Shown here: one piece after another, positions 44,840 to 51,602 of the stretch | How the letters are laid out: every line of letters begins with the position of its first letter | Numbering within the stretch: position 1 is the first letter of the stretch | Source of the DNA: Paenibacillus luteus | GTDB lineage: Bacteria; Bacillota; Bacilli; Paenibacillales; Paenibacillaceae | Direction of reading: 5' to 3' | DNA length: 64,000 nucleotides | Assembly: GCF_006542765.1 (NCBI RefSeq) | Contig: NZ_SKCD01000012.1 | Coordinates: forward strand, 62,001 to 126,000 | Program-made: the position numbers and the translations under genes | The notes under the pieces: model-generated | Told to the model about the DNA's origin: nothing | The model's database searches: none | Seen by the model: only the letters and a program-made list of their open reading frames with translations

Positions 44840-44943
44840 TCGAACCTCCTTGACGAACTTTTTAGCTATGTAATGAAACTGTAATATTTCTCTCATCTTG
44901 GTTTCATCTTATGCTTATATAATAAATTCATGACCCCCCTTTA

Positions 44944-45921
44944 TTATATATTCTCTCTTGTTGCCTGCAGCCTCGTGCCGCAGGCTTCCTTTTTGCCTAC
45001 TGCGTTTACGACCTGCTCCTGCAAGAAAGGGATGACTCGTTCCCAGAAAGCAGGCTCCTGCTCCGAAGTGCTATGTCCACTGGTTGATACGAACAGCGTA
45101 TCGATGATTCCCTCAGGCAATTGCTCCTTCAGCTCTCTAAGCTCTTTCACACTAATGAATTCATCACCATTTGAATGGACCATCAGGACCGGTGTTAGAC
45201 CAGCTTCAGCGCGACCCGCGTACTTCTCTAGTATTAACGGAATGTTGGCTGCCTTAAACTGGGCGCGTGAAATGCCTGAACGAATGAGCCATATCATCGG
45301 TATAACATAAGCAAGCGGAAACACCGGCAATTTTTTCCGGCGCAGCTCCGACTTCAGCATCGTCTCAAAGTGAACGGGCATCGAATCCGTGACGACAGCC
45401 TTCACGTCCATCCCGCTCTCAAGCGCAAGCAATGCGCCGAACCCCCCTAAGGAATGCCCCAGCACAGCGATTCGCTGAGCATCTATTCCCGGCAGATGCC
45501 TTGCCACCTCCACGGCTACCATGACATCATCCCGGAACATCAGCGCAGAAGGCGCATGGATGGAATCACTATCTCCGTGGCTCCGGGCATCATACATAAA
45601 TACGGCAAAACCAGCCTGATACAGCGAGTGCGCGTAGCGAAGCACTCTTGTGCGGTTTGAACCCCAGCCATGCGCGATTACGATAATTGGCAGCTTGCCT
45701 TCCTTAGATTCCGCATGCGCAGCTGGCTGCAGCAGCCAGCCTTCTACCTTGGAGCCATGGCTCATAAAGGTTACAGGACCCCACTCCGTTGATACATCAG
45801 GTGCATCAAGGTTCGGCAGCTTACGCGGCCTCTGACTGCGCACTCCCATTTGCCAGACAAGCCATGCCAGTAAAGCACCAATAATGATGAAGCCCACGAC
45901 GCCTCCGAGTGTAGCCTTCAA
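44944..45921 (-). CDS. Membrane-anchored alpha/beta hydrolase
   Basis: This 325-residue protein starts with a membrane helix (GFIIIGALLAWLVWQM) followed by an alpha/beta hydrolase fold. The oxyanion region is IIVIAHGWGSNR near 82, the nucleophile elbow GHSLGGFG near 153 and the His in VSTSGHSTSEQEPAF near 285, with Asp in HSNGDEF near 255. The start is TTG at 45921, 6 nt after AAGGAGGG. It follows the KDPG aldolase-type gene after 17 bases. The substrate is unknown; the externally placed fold suggests an esterase or peptidase. Confidence 0.85.
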   Translation of the reverse strand: MKATLGGVVGFIIIGALLAWLVWQMGVRSQRPRKLPNLDAPDVSTEWGPVTFMSHGSKVEGWLLQPAAHAESKEGKLPIIVIAHGWGSNRTRVLRYAHSLYQAGFAVFMYDARSHGDSDSIHAPSALMFRDDVMVAVEVARHLPGIDAQRIAVLGHSLGGFGALLALESGMDVKAVVTDSMPVHFETMLKSELRRKKLPVFPLAYVIPMIWLIRSGISRAQFKAANIPLILEKYAGRAEAGLTPVLMVHSNGDEFISVKELRELKEQLPEGIIDTLFVSTSGHSTSEQEPAFWERVIPFLQEQVVNAVGKKEACGTRLQATRENI

Positions 45922-45938
45922 AGTTAGCCCTCCTTACG

Positions 45939-46571
45939 CTACAGAGACCGCACAGCTTCCGTGAACTGCCGCGCCCTCTCCGTGATCAGATCAAATCTGC
46001 CTTCCCGTACCCACTGCATATTGACCAGCTTGCTGCCCATACCGACCGCATTCGCCCCTGCTTTAAAATAATCGGCGATGTTATGCAAGTCCACCCCGCC
46101 TGTGGCAATCATCGGGATCTCGTTTAACGGCCCCCGTATTTCCTGCAAATAACCGATACCAAGCGTTCCCATTGGAAAAATCTTAACGGCATCCGCGCCT
46201 GCCTTCCAGGCTTTGACGATTTCTGTAGGCGTCATCACGCCCGGCCATACCGATAGGCCCCGCTCGCGGCCAAACGCAATGACCTCCTCATCCAAGTTGG
46301 GGGAAATAAGGTATTGCGCACCTGCAGCAACCGCCTGCTCCGCAAGCGCTACATCGGTAACCGTTCCCGCTCCAACGGCGGCTTTGCCGCCAAACTTTGT
46401 GCGCCAGCCCTCAATCATGGCCGCTGCGCCGTTCGTATTCATCGTAATTTCCATCATATGAATGCCGCCATCGATCAATGCTTGTGCCGCAGCATCTGCA
46501 TCCTTATCCTCAATTCCCCGTAAAATTGCAACAATCTTATGCTGCAGCAGCAGCTTAAGCATATCGTTCAC
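45939..46571 (-). CDS. KDPG/KHG aldolase family protein (2-dehydro-3-deoxy-phosphogluconate aldolase)
   Basis: This 210-residue class I aldolase has KIVAILRGIEDKDA near 9 with the catalytic Glu region, MEITMNTNG near 38, VGAGTVTD near 64, ISPNLDEEV near 87 and the Schiff-base Lys in DAVKIFPMG near 124. It splits 2-keto-3-deoxy-6-phosphogluconate to pyruvate and glyceraldehyde-3-phosphate, or a close analogue. The GTG at 46571 lies 6 nt after GGAGGAG; the ATG at 46598 has no ribosome site. It follows mutY with 27 bases and no KDG kinase is near, so the pathway is open. Confidence 0.85.
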   Translation of the reverse strand: MNDMLKLLLQHKIVAILRGIEDKDADAAAQALIDGGIHMMEITMNTNGAAAMIEGWRTKFGGKAAVGAGTVTDVALAEQAVAAGAQYLISPNLDEEVIAFGRERGLSVWPGVMTPTEIVKAWKAGADAVKIFPMGTLGIGYLQEIRGPLNEIPMIATGGVDLHNIADYFKAGANAVGMGSKLVNMQWVREGRFDLITERARQFTEAVRSL

Positions 46572-46598
46572 TCGCTTCTCCTCCGGCTCTATATTCAT

Positions 46599-47846
46599 TT
46601 ATTCCCAAAATTGCTTTAAAATTCGCAAAAATAAATTAGGAAACGGCAATTCATCCATATCTTCCTTGCCAATCCAGCGATAGGTGCCGCTAGGCAAGGC
46701 CGTCCCAACTGTCCCAGAACCTCTTAAAGCACTGTTATCCGCTTCAGCGATCGCATATGGAGCACCCGCCTCAGCTGCCACAGCTGAGCTGGCAACTACC
46801 GATGCAGCTGCCGTCTCTGTCAGCACACTCGAATCTTCCCCCAAATCAGCCAGGTAGAATCGCATTTTCCAGTGGATATGGCTGAAAATATGATCGGCAT
46901 CCGTAAACCAGCTGCGCGGACGGATCAACAGTCCCGTATCCTCTTCCAGCATACGGCTAATCATTTCGGCCAACTCCCCCTGCTCCTTGGGCTCAGACTC
47001 CCCGAGCCATGATGCCTGCTCTGCTGACAGCAACAGATGCGGCAGCTCCCACATTTGCGCGAGCAGCCCGGTTGCAGGCCGCTGTCTCACGAGCACTTTG
47101 CCCTTATTCTCGCCGCTGCCTAGAACGATAGCTGCCGCTCTAAACTCCGCCCGTGGCGGCTTCGCCTTCGTCTTGATCGGCAATTCCATTTCTCTGCCTT
47201 CAAGCCTCGCTTCGCAATGCTCCATAACCGGACATGGCAGGCAGCCCGGCGTTTTCGGCGTACAAACCAGTGCACCCAGCTCCATAAGCGCCTGGTTGAA
47301 ATCCCCAGCCGCTCCTTCGGGGATTAGAGAAGCCGCAAGCTTCTCGATATTAACTCTAGTCGATTGCTTAGCAATGTCATCCTCTAGGCAAAAATAACGG
47401 GAGAGCACGCGCATGACATTTCCGTCTACGGCAGGCTCCGGCCGATTAAATGCGATGCTCATAATCGCTCCGCTTGTATAAGGGCCGACACCCTTAAGCC
47501 CGGCAACAGAGGTTTTGTCATCCGGCACAATGCCGCCGTAACGCGAGACGACCTCTTTGGCGCCGGCTTGGAGGTTTCTGGCACGCGAATAGTAGCCGAG
47601 TCCCTCCCAGGCTTTTAGCACCTCGGTCTCCGGCGCTTCGGCAAGTGCTGTGACCGTAGGGAACTTATTCATGAAGTTATTATAGAATGGAATAACCGTA
47701 TCTACCCTTGTCTGCTGCAGCATAATTTCCGATACCCATACGCGGTAGGGATCACGATTGATTCGCCATGGCAAATCCCGCTTGATCAGCCTGTACCAGC
47801 CGAGCAGCTCTTTACTGAAATATTGTTTTACCGCTTCTTGCTCCAC
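46599..47846 (-). CDS. mutY: A/G-specific adenine glycosylase
   Basis: This 415-residue repair enzyme removes adenine mispaired with 8-oxoguanine. It has LPWRINRDPYRVWVSEIMLQ-type entry near 25, the helix-hairpin-helix LKGVGPYTSGAI near 112, the catalytic Asp in PAVDGNVMRVLSR near 137 and the 4Fe-4S cysteines in CTPKTPGCLPCPVMEHC near 195-211. A Nudix-like C-terminal domain with VRQRPATGLLAQMWELPHLL recognises 8-oxoG. Near residues 340-380 there is an Ala/Ser/Val-rich insert that looks variable. The GTG at 47846 is used; it shares one base with the AraC stop, so the two are coupled. Confidence 0.93.
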   Translation of the reverse strand: MEQEAVKQYFSKELLGWYRLIKRDLPWRINRDPYRVWVSEIMLQQTRVDTVIPFYNNFMNKFPTVTALAEAPETEVLKAWEGLGYYSRARNLQAGAKEVVSRYGGIVPDDKTSVAGLKGVGPYTSGAIMSIAFNRPEPAVDGNVMRVLSRYFCLEDDIAKQSTRVNIEKLAASLIPEGAAGDFNQALMELGALVCTPKTPGCLPCPVMEHCEARLEGREMELPIKTKAKPPRAEFRAAAIVLGSGENKGKVLVRQRPATGLLAQMWELPHLLLSAEQASWLGESEPKEQGELAEMISRMLEEDTGLLIRPRSWFTDADHIFSHIHWKMRFYLADLGEDSSVLTETAAASVVASSAVAAEAGAPYAIAEADNSALRGSGTVGTALPSGTYRWIGKEDMDELPFPNLFLRILKQFWE

Positions 47847-48727
47847 TAGCTGTTCTCTCCTTCACTTGTTGTCATTCCACAATCCAATGGGTAGTCCAGG
47901 CTGTACTTGCCGATTCGGCGAAATTGAACCGGCGTAATGCCTGTATATCTCTTAAACAGCCTTGATAAATAATGATTTTGCATCCCAACCTGCTTGGCGA
48001 CCGTCGTCACCGGCAGCTCCGTCTCCCGAAGGAGCTTCTTGGCGAGCTCGATGCGGCGATTGGTCACATACTGGATCGGAGAGCAGCCAACGATGCTTTT
48101 GAAAGAGGTAATGAAATAATTCGGATGAAGAAAAGCGTATTTCGCCAGCTCCTCGATTTGAATATTCTCATGCAAATTGGCTTCAATATGAGCTAGTACC
48201 TCATTCCATTTTACACCAAAGCCAGAATCATAGAGCGATTCTCTTTGAAGATCGCTTTCATCCAAATAAAACGCAAGCATCTCCAGCAAAGCTGCCTTCA
48301 GCCTAAGCTCTCTTGTAATTGAGGTGCTGTGCTGATGGGCGTTCATTTTGATAAACAGCTGCTGTAGCAGCTGCTCTTCCTTGACATATACAAATGGAGG
48401 CAGCCTTAATGAATTAATAAACTGAATATCGCCCAGCTCTAGACGGAAATGGCACCAATACCTGCAAAAAGGCTCATTGCCTCCTGTGCCAAACGTTTGC
48501 ATCGTACCCGCAGGCAAAAAATAAAGCGTGCCCGGCTGCACAATATGTCTTTGATTTTGGATATCGAGCCAGGCCTCACCTTTAACCGCGTAGCAAAAGC
48601 GGTAAAAATCAGGCTCGGTTTTGTTTTCTACCCAACCCGGTAAATTTTCTGTATAAGCAGACATCGTAACTTCGACTTGAATTTTGTTCAATTGATTTTG
48701 CAAAATACTTTCTATTGTCGGTTTCAT
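47846..48727 (-). CDS. AraC family transcriptional regulator
   Basis: This 293-residue regulator has an N-terminal cupin sensor (VQPGTLYFLPAGTMQTFG near 67) and two C-terminal helix-turn-helix units at about 185-285 (QIEELAKYAFLHPNYFITSF and VTTVAKQVGMQNHYLSRLFK). The ATG at 48727 has AGGAG 6 nt upstream. It is coupled to mutY by a one-base overlap, although a functional link is not expected. Its target may be a sugar gene elsewhere; the ligand is not predictable. Confidence 0.9.
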   Translation of the reverse strand: MKPTIESILQNQLNKIQVEVTMSAYTENLPGWVENKTEPDFYRFCYAVKGEAWLDIQNQRHIVQPGTLYFLPAGTMQTFGTGGNEPFCRYWCHFRLELGDIQFINSLRLPPFVYVKEEQLLQQLFIKMNAHQHSTSITRELRLKAALLEMLAFYLDESDLQRESLYDSGFGVKWNEVLAHIEANLHENIQIEELAKYAFLHPNYFITSFKSIVGCSPIQYVTNRRIELAKKLLRETELPVTTVAKQVGMQNHYLSRLFKRYTGITPVQFRRIGKYSLDYPLDCGMTTSEGENS

Positions 48728-48897
48728 GAATTCTCCTGTAGATAAAATTGCGATATAATGAATGATATTCTCGCTATGAACCATCCTGTGCCTACTCTAT
48801 TATACGAATTTAAGTTTCAAATTCATATGGTAGCCATAAGGATAGATTATACATTCCATTTATTTCCATATTAAATAATAAAAGAGAGGTATGTTTG

Positions 48898-49236
48898 ATG
48901 TCTATTAATCGTTCCCTTTCATTGATCTTCTCAGCTATCTTGCTGCTTGCCCTTATGGGCTGCGGCGGCAAAAATTCCACCGAAATAAAAAGTGCACTAG
49001 ACGGGCCAAGCGAGGTCATGTCCGTATACAAAGCCAATTGCGTAAGCTGCCACGGAACCGGGCTTCAAGGCCGTATCGGCCCGTCAACGAACCTGCAAAA
49101 GGTCGGCGAACGGATGAGCGCAGCGGATATCACAAGGCAAATTGAGCAAGGAGAAGGGTCAATGCAACCCTTCAAAGACAAGCTAACGGCTGAGGAAATA
49201 GCCGGATTGGCTGAATGGCTCGCCAGCAAAAAATAA
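48898..49236 (+). CDS. Lipoprotein c-type cytochrome (c-551/CccB-like)
   Basis: This 112-residue protein has a lipobox (LLALMGCGG, Cys near 21) and one haem site CVSCH near 49. A Met-containing segment GSMQPFKDKLTAEEIAGLAEWL supplies the sixth haem ligand and the C-terminal helix. It is anchored outside the membrane and carries electrons in respiration. The ATG at 48898 has GAGAGG 8 nt upstream; a TTG just before it is too close. It is transcribed alone. Confidence 0.92.
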   Translation: MSINRSLSLIFSAILLLALMGCGGKNSTEIKSALDGPSEVMSVYKANCVSCHGTGLQGRIGPSTNLQKVGERMSAADITRQIEQGEGSMQPFKDKLTAEEIAGLAEWLASKK

Positions 49237-49271
49237 TGATCATCAACGCCAGTAAAATTCCATTTATCAAC

Positions 49272-49313
49272 AAAAAAAGGATGCCGTGCAGACGTTGCTG
49301 CTGGCATCCTTTT
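49272..49313. terminator. Terminator between convergent cytochrome and small-protein genes
   Basis: AAAGGATGCC and GGCATCCTTT arms with a 16-nt loop are flanked by A7 on the left, making it strong for the minus strand and weaker for the plus strand. Confidence 0.75.
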
Positions 49314-49338
49314 GTCCTACTATAGAGGTTTATTTGAG

Positions 49339-49566
49339 TTAATAACCAATATGGTGACCATTATTTTTTGGAGATTTCATGTAATTTAGAGCGGATTGGC
49401 CGGCGTACGTCCAATGGGTTTCACCCATTTGGGGGTGCATTGGAAACAGATCGCCCTGCACCAGCACCAGATCACCGCCCCAGTCGTCTGAATACAAGCC
49501 ATCATATTCGACCCATTGTCCCGTTTTAAATCGACGCTTCGTTTTCTGCTGCCGCTGCTCCTTCAA
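49339..49566 (-). CDS. Small hypothetical protein (YjzC-like pattern)
   Basis: This protein of about 75 residues has a RFKTGQWVEYDGLYSDDWGG segment, GDLFPMHPQMGETHWTY and a polar tail. The spacing of FKTG, G.Y, G..FP and W.Y resembles the small Firmicute protein YjzC, but I am not sure of that. The TTG at 49566 sits 9 nt after AGAGGGG; an ATG three codons earlier is too close to that site. Nothing nearby suggests a role. Confidence 0.6.
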   Translation of the reverse strand: MKEQRQQKTKRRFKTGQWVEYDGLYSDDWGGDLVLVQGDLFPMHPQMGETHWTYAGQSALNYMKSPKNNGHHIGY

Positions 49567-49626
49567 TGCCGCCATCCCCTCTCACCTGCCTGCTTGGTAT
49601 ATTACATTCCAAGTATAGGCAAAAGG

Positions 49627-50025
49627 TTACTGCGATATTCGCTCCGCAACAGCAAAAGCTGAGGCAAGCTGACGCTCATGCGTGATCGTCACATGAATCC
49701 GTACATCCTTGGAGCTTAAACCAAGGCGTTCCCAAGCGGCTGTACTTAAGCCGCATTCGGGCTTACCGCAGCTATCGCGTAAAATTTCAATATCGGCAAA
49801 GCCCATCACTTGACCTATTCCACAGCCAAACGCCTTCACAACCGCTTCCTTCGCGGCGAAGCGCCCGGCTACGAACTGATGAAGCCTTTCACCGCTATAA
49901 TGCTCGGCAAGCTCCCGCTCACCCTCGGACAGCACACGCTGCATAAAGCGTCTGCCCGCACTCCCGCTCAAAACTTTAGCAACGCGCGTGATATCCGATA
50001 AATCATTTCCGATGCCGATGATCAT
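49627..50025 (-). CDS. acpS: Holo-[acyl-carrier-protein] synthase
   Basis: This 132-residue enzyme transfers 4'-phosphopantetheine from CoA to acyl carrier protein. It begins MIIGIGNDLSDITRV with the Mg-binding Asp, has FVAGRFAAKEAVVKAFG near 52 with the catalytic Glu and Lys, and HVTITHERQLASAFAV at the end. The ATG at 50025 follows AAAGGCGGG. The insertion sequence at 50101-51565 lies 75 bases upstream and may separate acpS from its former promoter or bring a new one. Confidence 0.93.
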   Translation of the reverse strand: MIIGIGNDLSDITRVAKVLSGSAGRRFMQRVLSEGERELAEHYSGERLHQFVAGRFAAKEAVVKAFGCGIGQVMGFADIEILRDSCGKPECGLSTAAWERLGLSSKDVRIHVTITHERQLASAFAVAERISQ

Positions 50026-50082
50026 GCTAACACCCGCCTTTTCCCTGAAAGTGAGATTAGCAGATGGCTGAAGCGAAGTCAA

Positions 50083-50100
50083 GCTGTTACGAACAAAGCC
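50083..50100. repeat. Left target-site duplication of the insertion sequence
   Basis: GCTGTTACGAACAAAGCC directly precedes the left inverted repeat and recurs exactly at 51566-51583. Confidence 0.9.
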
Positions 50101-51565
50101 TGTTGTTCTTCTGTGATAATGTCATCCCATAACTGTTCTGAGATAATGTCACTATGGGACAGGAGACAATTACATTGACCAGAGAAGAACTGAAGAAGAT
50201 CCGTGTCGTGCAGAAAATAGTGGATGGGCATATGACAAACAGCGAGGGGGCTTTGACGCTAGGGATTTCCGTTAGGCAAATCATTAGGCTAAAGAACAAA
50301 TATAAAGCAGAAGGAGAACAAGGCATTGCCCACAAAAATCGCGGAAGGACGCCGGTACACGCCATAAGTGATGACATAAAAGATCGAGCAGCCGAGTTAT
50401 ACACAGCGAAATATCATGGCAGCAACAGCTGCCACTTTGCAGAGTTGCTTCAAGAGCATGAGGACATGGAATTGAGCAGTTCCAGTGTGAGACGTATTCT
50501 GCTCGCTAAAGGACTCAAAAATGCCAAGCAAAGACGCCGAACGAAGGCTCACCAACCTCGCCAGCGTAGAGCACAAGCAGGCATGCTATGGCAGATCGAT
50601 GCGACCCCTTATGCCTGGCTGGAAGACCGCACTCCCGCCTTTGCCTTGCATGCTGCTATTGATGATGCAACAGGGATCGTCGTTGGAGCTGCTTTTCGAC
50701 CTAACGAATGCCGTGAGGGATACTCGGTTGTCATGCAACAAGGTATTGCCAAATACGGGATTCCCCTTGGTCTTTACAGTGATCGCCATACCATTTTCCG
50801 CTCACCAAAAGAGAAGCTTACCATTGAACAGGAACTCGCCGGCGAAACAAAGCCTCTCTCAAACTTTGGGAAAGCGATGGCTGAATTGAACATTGAACAT
50901 ATTAAAGCAGTCACTCCTCAAGCTAAAGGTCGTGTTGAACGCCTATGGCTGACCCTACAGGATCGTCTGGTCATTGAGTTGCGGCTGCTTGGCATCACCT
51001 CGATGGAAGAAGCCAACGCGGCTCTCCCACGGCTCATCGAGAAGCATAACAAGCAATTTGCCGTTGCTCCGCGTTCAGATGAATTGGCCTATATGAAGCT
51101 CCACGATGACGTTCAACTCGACTATGTATTTACGATTCGCGAACTTAGAACGTTGGGGTCAGGCAACACCATTTCTTATGGCGGTACCGCCTACACTTTT
51201 GCAGTTCCCTCGCCACAGCGATTTGACGCGAAAACGGTCGTTGAAGTACGCCAGACCCTTTCGGGAGAAGTGTTCATTTGGTATCGTGAACAGGCATATC
51301 TGCTCAAGAAAACAGAACGGTCAAAGCGCGAGCAACAGAAAAAGGCGAGTTCTGCGCAGCCACGCAAACCCGCCAAAGACCATCCGTGGAAAACCACGTA
51401 TGATACCAACGAAACTAAGATTAACACAAAACGAAGTTCGTTCCAAGACGTCATGTATTCACAACATAACCATTATTCAGAGGCCTCCTGGTAAGGGCGG
51501 CCTCCAAACTAAAGAGTGACATTTTCATAGCACAGTTAAGGTGACATTTTCACAGACGATTGACA
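50101..51565 (+). mobile_element. IS1202/ISNCY-type insertion sequence, complete
   Basis: This 1465-bp element has ends that match at about 21 of 26 positions: it starts TGTTGTTCTTCTGTGATAAT and its reverse end starts TGTCAATCGTCTGTGAAAAT. A second inner pair (TAACTGTTCTGAGATAATGT and TAACTGTGCTATGAAAATGT) repeats a TGAnAAATGTCA-like core, giving two transposase sites per end. A single intact transposase gene fills the middle, and an 18-bp direct repeat flanks the element. Intact ends, gene and perfect duplication point to a recent insertion. It lies between the copper operon and acpS without breaking a gene. Confidence 0.93.
50175..51494 (+). CDS. DDE transposase of the IS1202/ISNCY group
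   Basis: This 439-residue transposase has an N-terminal helix-turn-helix (GHMTNSEGALTLGISVRQII and onward) and a DDE core: Asp in LWQIDATPYAW near 138, Asp in YSDRHTIF near 204 and Glu in PQAKGRVERLW near 256. The C terminus is basic and ends in a polar tail. The TTG at 50175 is favoured because AGGAG lies 9 nt upstream and MTREELKK matches the family start; the ATG at 50154 lies within the end repeat region. The reading frame is intact. Confidence 0.9.
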   Translation: MTREELKKIRVVQKIVDGHMTNSEGALTLGISVRQIIRLKNKYKAEGEQGIAHKNRGRTPVHAISDDIKDRAAELYTAKYHGSNSCHFAELLQEHEDMELSSSSVRRILLAKGLKNAKQRRRTKAHQPRQRRAQAGMLWQIDATPYAWLEDRTPAFALHAAIDDATGIVVGAAFRPNECREGYSVVMQQGIAKYGIPLGLYSDRHTIFRSPKEKLTIEQELAGETKPLSNFGKAMAELNIEHIKAVTPQAKGRVERLWLTLQDRLVIELRLLGITSMEEANAALPRLIEKHNKQFAVAPRSDELAYMKLHDDVQLDYVFTIRELRTLGSGNTISYGGTAYTFAVPSPQRFDAKTVVEVRQTLSGEVFIWYREQAYLLKKTERSKREQQKKASSAQPRKPAKDHPWKTTYDTNETKINTKRSSFQDVMYSQHNHYSEASW

Positions 51566-51583
51566 GCTGTTACGAACAAAGCC
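51566..51583. repeat. Right target-site duplication of the insertion sequence
   Basis: An exact copy of the 18-base sequence at 50083-50100 lies directly after the right inverted repeat. Confidence 0.9.
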
Positions 51584-51602
51584 ATTGTACTTCATTCATC
51601 AT

